The notes under the pieces were generated by a model that searched no databases, had not been told where the DNA came from, and saw only the letters and a list, made by a program, of their open reading frames with translations. This document shows, piece by piece, positions 8,760 through 18,234 of a stretch of DNA of 64,000 nucleotides; position 1 is the first letter of the stretch; each line of letters starts with the position of its first letter. The DNA is taken from positions 744,001 to 808,000 of the forward strand of contig NZ_JOBF01000003.1 in assembly GCF_000718635.1 (NCBI RefSeq), read 5' to 3'. Position numbers and translations under genes: made by a program. Source of the DNA: Streptomyces varsoviensis (GTDB taxonomy: Bacteria > Actinomycetota > Actinomycetes > Streptomycetales > Streptomycetaceae).

Positions 8760-10190
8760 TCACGGGCGCAGGGAGTGCTCCCGGTCGAGCGTCTGCTGCC
8801 GGTCCAGCTTCGCGTCGTACGGCGCGAGCGGCTTCGCCAGCTTCGCGTCCTTCTTGACGGCGGCCGGGGCGACGCCCGCCCAGTCGAGGACCTCGGCCGT
8901 GGCCTTGGCCCGCTGGTCGGCGACGAGCTGGGCGATGTTCGAGCCGTGGTTGCCGCCGGGGGCGAAGAACCGGTAGTCGTGGCGTTCGGCCGCGTCCCTG
9001 CCGAGCCGGAACGGTTCCGCGCCCCACGGGTCGTTCTGCCCGTACACGAACAGCATCCGCTCGCTGTCGTTGCGCACCCAGCGGTCGATGTCGCGCATCG
9101 CGCCGGGCTGGAACTTCATGGGGATGTCCCGCGGCACGTATGAGCGCGGCTGGTAGATGCCCGGGTACCGCAGCAGCCCCTTGAGGTGCGGGGACTTGAA
9201 GCTGGGCGAGCCGAGCTGGGTGCCCGCCTGGTAGTAGTACGGCGTGTACTTCTCCAGGCCCTGGTCGGTGTAGGCGTCGAAGCCCGAGATCGTGTCGACG
9301 TACTTGTACAGCTCGTCGGTGGAGGCGTTGGTCGCGGGGATGCTCGCGCACTCGCTCTGCAGGTGGTACTGCCAGAATCCCCAGATCAGGTCGAGCACCA
9401 CGTTCTCGTACGCCTTGTCGGCGCTGCCCACGACCTTGAACGTCCGGCCGTTGGCGTCGGCCCACTTCTGGTAGCGGGCCACGATCTCGTCGCGGCGCAC
9501 CAGCGCCTCGCGCTGCACGGAGTTGAGCTGCGCGCGGCACGCCTTGTCGCCGACGGTGGCGAGGAACCGGTCGTACGCCGAGTCCTCCTTGTTGTTCACG
9601 TCGTTGGGCGCGACGTACGCGACGGTGCCGTCCATGTCGTCGGGGTGGAAGCGACGGAAGTACGTCGCCGTCATGCCGCCCTTGCTGCCGCCCGTGGCCA
9701 GCCAGTTCTTGGTGTAGATCGGCTTGAGGGCCTTGTAGAGGCGGTGCTGGTCGTCGGCGGCCTGCCGGATGTCGAGCTTCGACCAGTCGGCGGGCTGCGG
9801 CCGGGACGGCGTGAAGTAACGGTACTCCAGGGAGACTTGGTTGCCGTCGACGATGCGCGTCGGCTCGCTGCGGCCGGGCGTCGTGGAGACGTTGTAGCCG
9901 GAGGTGAAGAACACCGTCGGCCGGTCCGTGGACTTGTTCAGCAGGGTGAAGCGCTGCTTGAACGTCCCCTTGGACGGGTGGCGGTGGTCGATCGGCTGGT
10001 CATAGGTGAACACGAGGAAGCGGTAGCCCGCGTAGGGCTTCTCCTCCACGAAGTTCATGCCGGGTATCTTCAGAACGCGTTCCTTGATGTCCGGCTCCGC
10101 GGCGGTAGCCGCCCCCGCCGGTGCCGCACCGGCCCCCACAGTGCCTATGAGCACCGCGAACGCCGGCAGCCATCTGAGTGCCTTGCGCAT
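8760..10190 (-). CDS. Secreted S37 family prolyl tri/tetrapeptidyl aminopeptidase
   Basis: A 476-residue exported serine peptidase. A classical signal peptide (residues 1-28, ending APAGAATA) is followed by an alpha/beta-hydrolase fold. The nucleophile motif is GGSKGGMTA near residue 168, characteristic of MEROPS S37 enzymes described from S. lividans and S. mobaraensis. VYGQNDPWGAEPF and PGGNHGSN carry the likely Asp and His of the triad. The family removes proline-containing tri- and tetrapeptides during protein breakdown outside the cell. Length is normal for the family. The start is ATG with GGGAGGGT upstream. Confidence 0.88.
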   Translation of the reverse strand: MRKALRWLPAFAVLIGTVGAGAAPAGAATAAEPDIKERVLKIPGMNFVEEKPYAGYRFLVFTYDQPIDHRHPSKGTFKQRFTLLNKSTDRPTVFFTSGYNVSTTPGRSEPTRIVDGNQVSLEYRYFTPSRPQPADWSKLDIRQAADDQHRLYKALKPIYTKNWLATGGSKGGMTATYFRRFHPDDMDGTVAYVAPNDVNNKEDSAYDRFLATVGDKACRAQLNSVQREALVRRDEIVARYQKWADANGRTFKVVGSADKAYENVVLDLIWGFWQYHLQSECASIPATNASTDELYKYVDTISGFDAYTDQGLEKYTPYYYQAGTQLGSPSFKSPHLKGLLRYPGIYQPRSYVPRDIPMKFQPGAMRDIDRWVRNDSERMLFVYGQNDPWGAEPFRLGRDAAERHDYRFFAPGGNHGSNIAQLVADQRAKATAEVLDWAGVAPAAVKKDAKLAKPLAPYDAKLDRQQTLDREHSLRP

Positions 10191-10247
10191 TCACCCTCCC
10201 TGGGGTCCCTGACTGCACAGAGATCGCCGCGAACCTACCGGCCCACC

Positions 10248-10279
10248 ACCCGCCCCGACTAGCCCTGATCGGGGCGGGT
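10248..10279 (-). terminator. Hairpin downstream of the ABC transporter gene
   Basis: ACCCGCCCCGA (10248-10258) pairs perfectly with TCGGGGCGGGT (10269-10279) around a 10-nt loop. It lies about 100 bp beyond the ABC transporter stop and upstream of the peptidase start, so it probably ends the long ABC transcript. A smaller CGGGTTT/AAACCCG stem sits at 10345-10359. Confidence 0.5.
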
Positions 10280-10375
10280 TCGCGGGCGGCGGGGCGGCGG
10301 CCCAGGGAGCGGCGGAGGCGCGGCGCACACCATTAGTGGCTCACCGGGTTTCAAACCCGCCGGGCCTCCCGGATT

Positions 10376-13300
10376 TCACACCGGCAGCGCCTCGCCCGTG
10401 AAGGTGCGCCATAGGTGGGCGTAGCGGCCGTCGAGGGCGAGGAGTTCGTCGTGGGTGCCGTCTTCGACGACGCGGCCGTGGTCCATGACCACCACCCGGT
10501 CGGCGCGGGCCGCCGTGGTGAGCCGGTGGGCGACGACCAGGGTGGTGCGTTTGCCGGCGAGGCGGTCGGTGGCCTGGTTGACCAGTGCCTCGCTATGCAG
10601 GTCGAGGGCGGCGGTGGCCTCGTCGAGCAGCAGGATGTCCGGGTCGACGAGTTCGGCGCGGGCCAGGGCGATCAACTGCCGCTGGCCGGCGGAGAGGTTG
10701 CGGCCGCGTTCGGTGACCGTGTGCAGATAGCCGCCGTCCAGCTTGGCGATCATGTCGTGCGCGCCGACCGCCCGGGCCGCCGCCTCGACCTCGGCGTCGC
10801 TCGCGTCGGGCCGTCCGTACGCGATGGCGTCGCGGACCGTGCCGGGGAAGAGGTACGGCTCCTGGGGGACCACGCCGAGCCGGTGCCGGTAGCCGGTGAG
10901 GTCCAGTTCCCGCAGGTCGTCGCCGTCGGCGCGGACGGTGCCCGAGGTCGGGTCGTAGAACCGGGCGACGAGCTTGACGAGCGTCGACTTGCCCGCGCCG
11001 GTCTCGCCGACGAACGCGACCGTCTGCCCCGCGGGGATCGTCAGATCGATGCCGGACAGCGCCTCCTCGGCCTCCTCGCCCGCTCCGTACTGGAAGCGCA
11101 CGCCCTCGAAGGCGATCTCGCCGCGCAGCCCGCGGACCTCGCGCGGCTCCCGCGCGCGCGGCGTCGTCGTCGGCTCGCGCAGGAGCTCCTGGATGCGGCC
11201 GAGCGAGACGCTCGCCTGCTGGTATCCGTCGAAGACCTGCGAGAGCTGCTGCACGGGGGCGAAGAACAGATCGATGTAGAGGAGGTAGGCGACGAGCGCG
11301 CCCGCCGTCAGGGTGCCGGCCCCGACCCGCCCCGAGCCGACGATCAGCACGAGGGCGGCGGCCACGGACGACAGGAGCTGCACGAAGGGGAAGTAGACCG
11401 AGATCAGGAACTGCCCCCGCACGCGGGCCTGCCGATACCCGTCGCTGCGCTCCGCGAAACGCCGCGCACCCGAGTTCTCCCGCCGGAACGCCTGCATGAT
11501 GCGCAGCCCCGCCACGCTCTCCTGGAGGTCGCCGTTGACGGCGCTGACACGCTCGCGCGCCAGCTCGTACGCCTTGACGCTCTGCCGGCGGAAGAAGACC
11601 GTGCCGATGATCAGCGGCGGGAGCGTCACGAAGACGACGAGCGCGAGCTGGACGTCGATGACAAGCAGGGCGACGAGTATGCCGAAGAAGGTCAGCAGGG
11701 AGACGACAGCGGTGACCAGGCCGGTCTGAAGAAACGACGACAGGGCGTCCACGTCCGTCGTCATCCGCGTCATGATCTTGCCGGTCAGCTCGCGCTCGTA
11801 ATAGTCCAGCCCGAGCCGCTGGAGCTGCGCGAAGATCTTCACGCGCAGCGCGTACAGCACCCGTTCGCCCGTGCGGCCCGTCATCCGGGTCTCGCCGAAC
11901 TGCGCCGCCCACTGCCCCAGCACCACCAGCAGGGCGAGCCCCGCCGCCGTCCACACCGCGCCGAGCGCCATGCGCTGTACGCCCTGGTCGATGCCGTGCC
12001 GGATCAGTACGGGCAACAGCAGCCCGGCCACCGCGTCGACGGCGACGAGCCCGAGGCTGACGGCGAGCGGCTTGCCGAAGCCGCGCAGCAGGCGGCGCAG
12101 CCCGTAGGACTCCTCGGGGCGCGCGGCCCGCTCCTCGTCCACGTCCGGCACGTCGTCGGCGGGCGGCAGCGCGGCCACCTTCGCGAGGAGCTCCGGCGTG
12201 GCGGGCATGCCCGCGAGGGCGTTGTCGGCGGGCCCGGGAGCGGCAGCGGAGGAGGACGGCTCGGGGCGGGCCCACAGGGCGGGGGTGACCGTGCCGGGGG
12301 TGACCGTTCCGGCAGCATCCGCGCCGGGAGCGTCCGCGTCCGCCGTGGACGGCTCCGGGGTCGCTGCCGCCGCGGGCGCCTCCATGAGGCCCGTGGCCGA
12401 CGCCTCGCCGCCGAACCCGCCGGCGACGGCGCTCGTACGGGCTCCGTCGGCCGCGCTCGTAGCGGCCCGGTCGTCGTCGGGAGCGCCCGTACGGACCGGT
12501 CCGACGGTGCTCGTACGGGCCGCGTCGACACCGCCTGTATGGACCGGACCGACGGCGCCCGTACGGACCGGGTCGGCACCGCTCGTACGGGCCGGGTCGA
12601 CAGCGCTCGTACGGGCCGGACCGACGGCGCTCGTACGGGCCGGGACCCCCGCGCCCTGCTCCGCCGCCCCCAGCTCCTCCGGGTCCGTGAGCAGCCTGCG
12701 GTACAGCTCGCAGCGCTCCTCCAGCTCCTCCTGCGTGCCGATGTCCACGAGGACGCCCGCGTCCAGGACCGCGACGCGGTCGGCGAGGGCGAGGGTGGAG
12801 GCGCGGTGGGCGATGAGGAGCGTGGTGCGGCCCGCCATGATGGAGCGCAGCGCCTCGTGGATCTCGTGCTCGACCCGCGCGTCGACCGCCGATGTGGCGT
12901 CGTCGAGGAGCAGCAGCCGGGGGTCGGTGAGGATCGCGCGGGCCAGGGCGACGCGCTGGCGCTGGCCGCCGGAGAGGGTCAGGCCCTGTTCGCCGACCTT
13001 GGTGTCGTACCCCTGTGGTAGGGCGCTGATGAACCCGTCGGCCTGCGCGGCGCGCGCGGCGGCGCGCACCTGCTCGTCGGTGGCGTCCGGGAGCCCGTAC
13101 GCGATGTTGTCGCGGATGCTGTCGGAGAACAGGAAGCTGTCCTCGGGCACCAGCCCGATCGCGCCGCGCAGCGAGTCGGCCGTCAGATCGCGGACGTCGT
13201 GGCCGCCGACGCGCACGGCGCCGCCGGTGACGTCGTAGAAGCGCGGCAGGAGCAGGGAGACGGTGGACTTGCCGCTGCCGGAGGCGCCGACGAGCGCGAC

Positions 13301-14473
13301 GGTCTCGCCCTCCTCGATGCGCAGCGAGAACCCGTCGAGCACGGGACGCTCGGCGGGCACGGCCGCGGCCCTGTCCCCGGCCCCCGCCTCCGCCTCGTCG
13401 GCGGCTTCCCCGGACGCCTTCGCGTAGCCGAAGGACACGTCGTCGAACTCGACGGTGGCGGGCGCGTCCTTCGGCAGCGCGACGGCGTCCGGGCGCTCCT
13501 TGATGACCGGTTCGGTGTCGATGAGCTCGAAGACGCGCTCCACGCCGGCCCGCGCCTGCTGCCCGACGGTCAGCATCATGGTGAGCATCCGTACGGGCCC
13601 CACGAGCTGTGCGAGGTAGGTGGAGAAGGCGACGAACGTGCCGAGCGTGACCTGTCCGCGGGTCGCCATCCAGCCGCCGAGCGCGAGCATGGCGACCTGG
13701 CCGAGCGCCGGTACGGCCTGGAGGGCGGGGGTGTAGCGGGAGTTCAGCCGTACGGTCCGCAGCCGGCCCGCGAAGAGCCGGCGGCTGACCTCGCGGAGCT
13801 TCCCGGTCTCCTGCTCCTCCTGGCCGAAGCCCTTGACGACGCGGACGCCGGTGACGGCCCCGTCCACGACGCCCGCGACCGCGGCGGCCTGCCCCTGCGC
13901 GTACCAGGTGGCGGGGAAGAGCCGGGTGCGGCTGCGGTTGGCGAGGAACCACAGGGCGGGGGCGACGGCGAGGGCGACGACGGTCAGCAGCGGGGAGAGC
14001 GTCGCCATCACGACGAGCGAGATGATGAAGAGCAGGATGTTGCCGATCATCATCGGCAGCATGAAGAGCAGGCCCTGGATCAGTTGGAGGTCGCTGGTCG
14101 CGCGGCCGACGACCTGGCCCGTGGACAGCTCGTCCTGGCGTCTGCCGTCGAGCCGGGATATCGACTCGTACATCTCGGTGCGCAGGTCGTGCTGGACGTC
14201 GAGCGCGAGCCGGCCGCCGTAGAAGCGGCGGATGTAGGTGAGGGCGTAGACGGCGACCGCGGCGACGATCAGCAGCGTCGCCCAGGGGGCGAGCGGCCGG
14301 CTGTGCGAACCGATCACGTCATCGATGATCAGTTTCGGAACGAGCGGTACGAGCGCCGTGACGGCCATCCCGGCGAGCGAGGAGCCGAGCGCCAGCAGTA
14401 CGTTGCGCCGATACCGCCAGCAGTAGCGTGTGAGCCGCCGCGCCCAGCCCTGCTCCGTCTTCTGTGCCGTCAC
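10376..14473 (-). CDS. Fused four-domain ABC exporter (TMD-NBD-TMD-NBD)
   Basis: A 1365-residue type IV ABC exporter with both halves in one chain: TMD1 about 20-330, NBD1 about 365-600, a long linker, TMD2 about 790-1095 and NBD2 about 1125-1360. Walker A motifs are GASGSGKST at 396-404 and GETGAGKST at 1156-1164; signatures are LSGGQ at 500 and LSAGQ at 1260. NBD1 ends its Walker B with LLLLDDATSAVD (Asp where the catalytic Glu should be), while NBD2 has ILLLDEATAALD. One of the two ATP sites is therefore expected to be degenerate, as in heterodimeric exporters. Residues about 607-663 are seven 8-residue repeats encoded by a 24-bp tandem array. The GTG at 14473 is chosen for its GGGAGGAC ribosome site. 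The substrate is unknown. Confidence 0.88.
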   Translation of the reverse strand: MTAQKTEQGWARRLTRYCWRYRRNVLLALGSSLAGMAVTALVPLVPKLIIDDVIGSHSRPLAPWATLLIVAAVAVYALTYIRRFYGGRLALDVQHDLRTEMYESISRLDGRRQDELSTGQVVGRATSDLQLIQGLLFMLPMMIGNILLFIISLVVMATLSPLLTVVALAVAPALWFLANRSRTRLFPATWYAQGQAAAVAGVVDGAVTGVRVVKGFGQEEQETGKLREVSRRLFAGRLRTVRLNSRYTPALQAVPALGQVAMLALGGWMATRGQVTLGTFVAFSTYLAQLVGPVRMLTMMLTVGQQARAGVERVFELIDTEPVIKERPDAVALPKDAPATVEFDDVSFGYAKASGEAADEAEAGAGDRAAAVPAERPVLDGFSLRIEEGETVALVGASGSGKSTVSLLLPRFYDVTGGAVRVGGHDVRDLTADSLRGAIGLVPEDSFLFSDSIRDNIAYGLPDATDEQVRAAARAAQADGFISALPQGYDTKVGEQGLTLSGGQRQRVALARAILTDPRLLLLDDATSAVDARVEHEIHEALRSIMAGRTTLLIAHRASTLALADRVAVLDAGVLVDIGTQEELEERCELYRRLLTDPEELGAAEQGAGVPARTSAVGPARTSAVDPARTSGADPVRTGAVGPVHTGGVDAARTSTVGPVRTGAPDDDRAATSAADGARTSAVAGGFGGEASATGLMEAPAAAATPEPSTADADAPGADAAGTVTPGTVTPALWARPEPSSSAAAPGPADNALAGMPATPELLAKVAALPPADDVPDVDEERAARPEESYGLRRLLRGFGKPLAVSLGLVAVDAVAGLLLPVLIRHGIDQGVQRMALGAVWTAAGLALLVVLGQWAAQFGETRMTGRTGERVLYALRVKIFAQLQRLGLDYYERELTGKIMTRMTTDVDALSSFLQTGLVTAVVSLLTFFGILVALLVIDVQLALVVFVTLPPLIIGTVFFRRQSVKAYELARERVSAVNGDLQESVAGLRIMQAFRRENSGARRFAERSDGYRQARVRGQFLISVYFPFVQLLSSVAAALVLIVGSGRVGAGTLTAGALVAYLLYIDLFFAPVQQLSQVFDGYQQASVSLGRIQELLREPTTTPRAREPREVRGLRGEIAFEGVRFQYGAGEEAEEALSGIDLTIPAGQTVAFVGETGAGKSTLVKLVARFYDPTSGTVRADGDDLRELDLTGYRHRLGVVPQEPYLFPGTVRDAIAYGRPDASDAEVEAAARAVGAHDMIAKLDGGYLHTVTERGRNLSAGQRQLIALARAELVDPDILLLDEATAALDLHSEALVNQATDRLAGKRTTLVVAHRLTTAARADRVVVMDHGRVVEDGTHDELLALDGRYAHLWRTFTGEALPV
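12485..12652. repeat. 24-bp tandem array (7 copies) inside the ABC transporter linker
   Basis: Seven head-to-tail 24-bp units with the core GCTCGTACGGGCCG begin at 12485, 12509, 12533, 12557, 12581, 12605 and 12629. Because 24 is a multiple of three, the array encodes an 8-residue repeat (ARTSAVDP-like) in the linker between the exporter halves without shifting the frame. Confidence 0.85.
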
Positions 14474-14841
14474 CCGAGTCCTCCCACCGGCGTCCACTAC
14501 CGGAAGGCTGCAACACTCTGGCGTGCGGATTTCATCCTGCGGCAACAATCCGCGGTGATCGGTTGCGCCCGGAGACGGTCAGGGATGATCTTTGGTGAGC
14601 TTTATGCGCCGCTTCGGCGACCCGTGGCGATCGCTTCGGCGAGCTTTACAGACCGCCTCGTCGGGCCCTACGGACCGCTTCCGCCAGTTTCGGCGGCAGC
14701 CTCGGCGACCTGTGGCGACAAGTCGACACTACGATCGGCCGCCCGAGCCGTACGTACGGACGGCCCCCGCGCGAAAAGTCGCGGTCAGCCGTCAGCCGTC
14801 GGCCGTCGACCGTCGGCAACAGCGAGCGGCGAGCGCAGCGC
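14474..14841. other. Gene-free stretch between ABC exporter and XRE regulator
   Basis: No convincing gene. The part near 14473 is the ABC upstream region. From 14600 to 14735 the motif TTCGGCGA and variants recur irregularly. No strong promoter or terminator was recognised. Confidence 0.4.
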
Positions 14842-15171
14842 TCAGGCCGCGACCGGCTCGCCCACCGCGCCCGCCACGGCGGCGAGGTCCGGCAGCTCCG
14901 GCGGCTCCGCCGCCATGGCGGCCGCGCACCGCTCCGCGCACTGGAGCGCGAGCTCGTCCAGGCGCAGCCCGAGCGCGCTGGCCAGCGCCGTAATGGTGAA
15001 GAAGGCGGGGGTCGGCGCGCGGCCGGTCTCGATCTTGCGGAGGGTCTCGGCGGAGATTCCGGCGAGGGCGGCGATCTCGGCCATGCTGCGCTCGCCGCGG
15101 GCCTGCCGCAGCAGAACGCCGAGGTGTCGGCCGCGTTCACGCTCAAGCTCGGTGAGAGGGGTGCGTACCAT
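14842..15171 (-). CDS. XRE family helix-turn-helix regulator
   Basis: A 109-residue DNA-binding protein. Residues about 18-75 form a Cro/C1-type helix-turn-helix (MAEIAALAGISAETLRKIETG), followed by a helical tail with two cysteines (ALQCAERC). The ATG at 15171 is preferred over ATG 15207. An operator-like palindrome (ATACCGGTAT) lies only 14-23 bp before it, and the upstream option would place that palindrome within the coding region. Little ribosome site is present, so the message may be leaderless or nearly so. Likely autoregulated; other targets unknown. Confidence 0.8.
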   Translation of the reverse strand: MVRTPLTELERERGRHLGVLLRQARGERSMAEIAALAGISAETLRKIETGRAPTPAFFTITALASALGLRLDELALQCAERCAAAMAAEPPELPDLAAVAGAVGEPVAA

Positions 15172-15184
15172 GCCTGCGATACTA

Positions 15185-15194
15185 ATACCGGTAT
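15185..15194. promoter_or_regulatory. Palindromic operator upstream of the XRE gene
   Basis: ATACCGGTAT is a perfect palindrome, with partly symmetric flanks (TACTA and AAGAA) extending it to about 20 bp. It sits between the XRE start and its probable promoter, a natural place for autoregulation. Confidence 0.5.
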
Positions 15195-15274
15195 AAGAAT
15201 TGGGCATGGCCGACGGAGGAGCCCCCCGGTGTGCACGGCGCCCAGCGGCGGCGCCATCCACCGGCCAGGACGCG

Positions 15275-18028
15275 CTACTCCTCCGCCGTCAACTCCGCGA
15301 CCCCCGCGGGCTTCGCGGCGTCCGAGGAACGGACCGTCACCTTGATGTACCGAACGTATCGATTGGTGTACCGAACGTACCGAACGGGGCCGCCCACGGC
15401 GCCACCCCGCCGCGGAGCGCTCCAGTGCCGCCCGTCCAGGGAGGTGCGGATCGCGTACGAGGCCGGCCGTACGGCCGTCCAGCGGGGCGTGACCGCCGTG
15501 AGGCGCACGGCGCGGCCGAGGTCGGCGGTGAGGGCGCCGGTCGCGCCGTTCGGGACCCAGGCCGTGGCGGGGCTGCCGTCGAGGGCGGCGGTCGCGTACT
15601 GCCCCGGCTGCTCCGAGGTCGCCGTCGCCGGCCGGCACCTGGCCGCGTTCCGGGTCGGCGCGAGGTCCGGCCGCCGGGTCTCCAGCACCGCCGGGGCCCC
15701 CGCCCGTACGGACCGCGTGCCGCGCGGGGTCTCGATCTCGAAGGGCGCGCCGTGGGTCAGCGTCACGGTGGTGCGGTGCGCGCCGAGCGCGATGTCGTAC
15801 GTACGGCCCTGCCAGCGCTGCCCGCGCAGGGTGACGCCCCGGGCGAGCTGCGGCGGCAGCATCGGGTCGAGGTGCAGCCGGTCCTCGCGCGGGCGCTGCC
15901 CGGTCAGGCCGTGCGTGAAGACCTGGAGGAAGCCGCCCTTGCCCGTCATGAAGTCCTGGGCCGGGGAGCCGGACAGCGGGTCCGAGGCGCCCGCCTTCTC
16001 TCCGCGCGCCTCGGAGAACAGCTTGAAGGGGCCGCGGACGAACGGCTCGATGGAGCGCCTGAGATAGGTGTACGTCGAGCACCCGGGTTCGCCGATCGCG
16101 GCGGCGTCCACGGCGTGCGCCGAATCGGTCATGGCGGGGCCGTCGGGGTCGCTGCGCGCGGCGTAGTAGTCGAGGGTGGCGGCCGCGGTCCGCCGGGACA
16201 TCGGCCACTCCAGCGGATACATCAGCAGCACGGTGTCCGCCTGCTTGATGACGGAACCCCGGTAGCCGTCGTACTGCTGGAATACGTGGTTCCGGGCGTC
16301 GTAGGGGATGCGCAGCTTGTCGGCGATGGCGTTCCAGCGCGCGGGCGCGGGCCGGCCGAGGAGGGCGGCGACGCGGGTGGCGGTGCGCAGGGTGGTGGCG
16401 GCGCCCGCGTTGGTGAAGACGCCGTCGTCGACGCCGTTGCTGTACTCGTCCGGCCCGGCGACGTTCTTGATGGAGTAGGTGCCGTCCGCGTTGCGGGTGG
16501 CGCGTCCGGCCCAGAACCGCGCGACGCCCTCGATGACGGGCCGGCCGCGTTCGCGCAGCCAGCGGATGTCCTTGGTGGCGAGGTAGTACTGCCAGGCGGC
16601 GAGCGCGATGTCGCTCTGCAGATGGTTCTGGGTGCGGCAGTGCGGCGGGTCCCAACTGTGGCACTCGGTCCACAGGGAGCCCCGGCTGCCGCTGGTCCAG
16701 GGGTAGAAGAGACCGGGGTAGCCGAGTTTCCGCGCGTTGGCGCGGGCCCCGGCGCGGGTGCGATAGCGGTAGTCGACGACGGGCCTGGCGAGTTCGGGGT
16801 GGGCGGCGAGCAGGGCGGGGTACATCCAGGTCTCGGCGTCCCAGAAGATCAGTCCGCCGTAGTTGTCGCTGGTCAGCCCGGCGGGGGCGATGCTGTCGGC
16901 CGATCCGGCCCGCGTACTGGCGAGCAGTCCGTACTGGGCGGAGCGCACCCACGACTGGAGCTCGGGCCTGCCCGCCACCTCGATGTCGGCGCGCCACAGT
17001 TCGCGCCAGGCGGCCTCGTGGCGGGCGAACAGGGCGTGCCAGCCACGGTCGGCGGCGCGCCGGGAGGCGTCGAGGGCGGCGCGTTCGGGGGTGCGGGAGG
17101 TGAGGGCGGTGTCGACGCCGACGTATTTGACGAACTCGTAGCCGCGCCCGTAACGCACCGGGAAGGTACGGTCCTGACGCACACTCAGCTTCCGTGCCGC
17201 ACCGGCCTTGCGTTCACTTGTCGTACGCACCCCCACCCCCGCCCGCAAGGTGGAGGCAACGGCTCCGGCGGTGCGCGTGCCGTCCGTACGGAACGTCACG
17301 GCCATGGTCCGATGGCTTCCCGTGCGGTCGCCGCCGCCGGTCTGCGTGACGCGCCGCGCGCCGCGCCCGTCGATGAGGTCGGTGACGGTCGCCTCACCGC
17401 TCCAACGCGGGGTCATCCGCAGCCGGACGGCCCCCACATGCGGATCGCTCCGGTCGGCGACGACCTCGTACACCAGGTCCGTGACCCGCCCGTCGGTCGC
17501 GGTCCAGGTCAACGAGGTGGTGACCAGCCCGCGCCGCAGGTCGAGCTCCTGCCGGTAGTGGGAGATCCGGCGTACGGGCGTACTGGCCGTGAACGTCTCG
17601 CCCCGGCCCCCGCCGGTGCTGACGGTGAGCGGCGTCCAGGTCGGAATGGCGGCGATGACCTGCCGGTTCTCGGTGGTGGCCCGATTGTGCGCGTACAGCC
17701 CGGACACAAACGAACCGTCATACCGCGCACTGAACAACGGCCACCCAGTCTTCCCGCCGCCCCCCACGTAACCGACCCCATGGGGCGGCACCCGCTGCCC
17801 GAGGTAGCCATTACCGACGAACGCGTGGTAACTATCCCCCGCATCGATATGACTGTCCGTCAACTTCCAGGGGTCAGGGACATGTCGATCGATAGACGCG
17901 GCGCCGGCGGCGCGAACGGACGCGGCCCGGCCGGCCGCAGCGGCGGAACCCGCCGAAGGAAGCGCGGCCACGAGAACGCCCACGAGGAGGGGGCTGATCC
18001 ATCGGGCGGCGCGCGAGGAGGTCGTCAC
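15275..18028 (-). CDS. Secreted glycoside hydrolase family 65 protein with C-terminal F5/8-type domain
   Basis: A 917-residue exported enzyme. Residues 1-35 are a signal peptide. The body shows the GH65 plan: an N-terminal beta-sandwich (FVGNGYLGQRVPP), then the (alpha/alpha)6 barrel with DNYGGLIFWDAETWMYP and the catalytic acid Glu528 in AGPDEYSNG. Residues from about 780 to the end resemble a discoidin (F5/8 type C) carbohydrate-binding domain (YATAALDGSPATAW, VRYVRY). GH65 members act on alpha-glucosides such as trehalose, maltose or glucosyl-galactosyl conjugates by hydrolysis or phosphorolysis; secretion favours hydrolysis. The start GTG at 18028 fits a leaderless message, because the -10 element ends 8 bp before it. 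Confidence 0.87.
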   Translation of the reverse strand: MTTSSRAARWISPLLVGVLVAALPSAGSAAAAGRAASVRAAGAASIDRHVPDPWKLTDSHIDAGDSYHAFVGNGYLGQRVPPHGVGYVGGGGKTGWPLFSARYDGSFVSGLYAHNRATTENRQVIAAIPTWTPLTVSTGGGRGETFTASTPVRRISHYRQELDLRRGLVTTSLTWTATDGRVTDLVYEVVADRSDPHVGAVRLRMTPRWSGEATVTDLIDGRGARRVTQTGGGDRTGSHRTMAVTFRTDGTRTAGAVASTLRAGVGVRTTSERKAGAARKLSVRQDRTFPVRYGRGYEFVKYVGVDTALTSRTPERAALDASRRAADRGWHALFARHEAAWRELWRADIEVAGRPELQSWVRSAQYGLLASTRAGSADSIAPAGLTSDNYGGLIFWDAETWMYPALLAAHPELARPVVDYRYRTRAGARANARKLGYPGLFYPWTSGSRGSLWTECHSWDPPHCRTQNHLQSDIALAAWQYYLATKDIRWLRERGRPVIEGVARFWAGRATRNADGTYSIKNVAGPDEYSNGVDDGVFTNAGAATTLRTATRVAALLGRPAPARWNAIADKLRIPYDARNHVFQQYDGYRGSVIKQADTVLLMYPLEWPMSRRTAAATLDYYAARSDPDGPAMTDSAHAVDAAAIGEPGCSTYTYLRRSIEPFVRGPFKLFSEARGEKAGASDPLSGSPAQDFMTGKGGFLQVFTHGLTGQRPREDRLHLDPMLPPQLARGVTLRGQRWQGRTYDIALGAHRTTVTLTHGAPFEIETPRGTRSVRAGAPAVLETRRPDLAPTRNAARCRPATATSEQPGQYATAALDGSPATAWVPNGATGALTADLGRAVRLTAVTPRWTAVRPASYAIRTSLDGRHWSAPRRGGAVGGPVRYVRYTNRYVRYIKVTVRSSDAAKPAGVAELTAEE

Positions 18029-18035
18029 CGCAGCG

Positions 18036-18064
18036 AACTTAAAGTTGTGCACGCTCCGGGTCAA
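18036..18064 (-). promoter_or_regulatory. Promoter giving a leaderless transcript of the GH65 gene
   Basis: Read on the minus strand, TTGACC (18059-18064) and TAAGTT (18036-18041) are separated by 17 bp. The expected transcription start falls at about 18028-18029, on the GTG start codon itself. This decides the start against the ATG at 18097, which lies upstream of the promoter. Confidence 0.6.
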
Positions 18065-18234
18065 CGAAGCTCGCATTGATGTGAAGAAATGAATCACTAT
18101 GGCGGAGGCACGCGGCTATCACGCGTCTGGAGTAATTCGGGCACGCGTGCCCCCGCCCACCTCACCACGGGCTCGCCCATCCAGATACTTCGCCCGAGCT
18201 ATACCGAAATCCGCAGGCCGCTGGTCACTTCGGG

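Noticed and set aside
10593..13952. A long open frame (over 1100 codons) inside the ABC exporter gene on the same strand
   Set aside because: It is a GC-bias shadow: Arg/Pro/Ala-rich with no domain, while the overlapping frame encodes an intact exporter.
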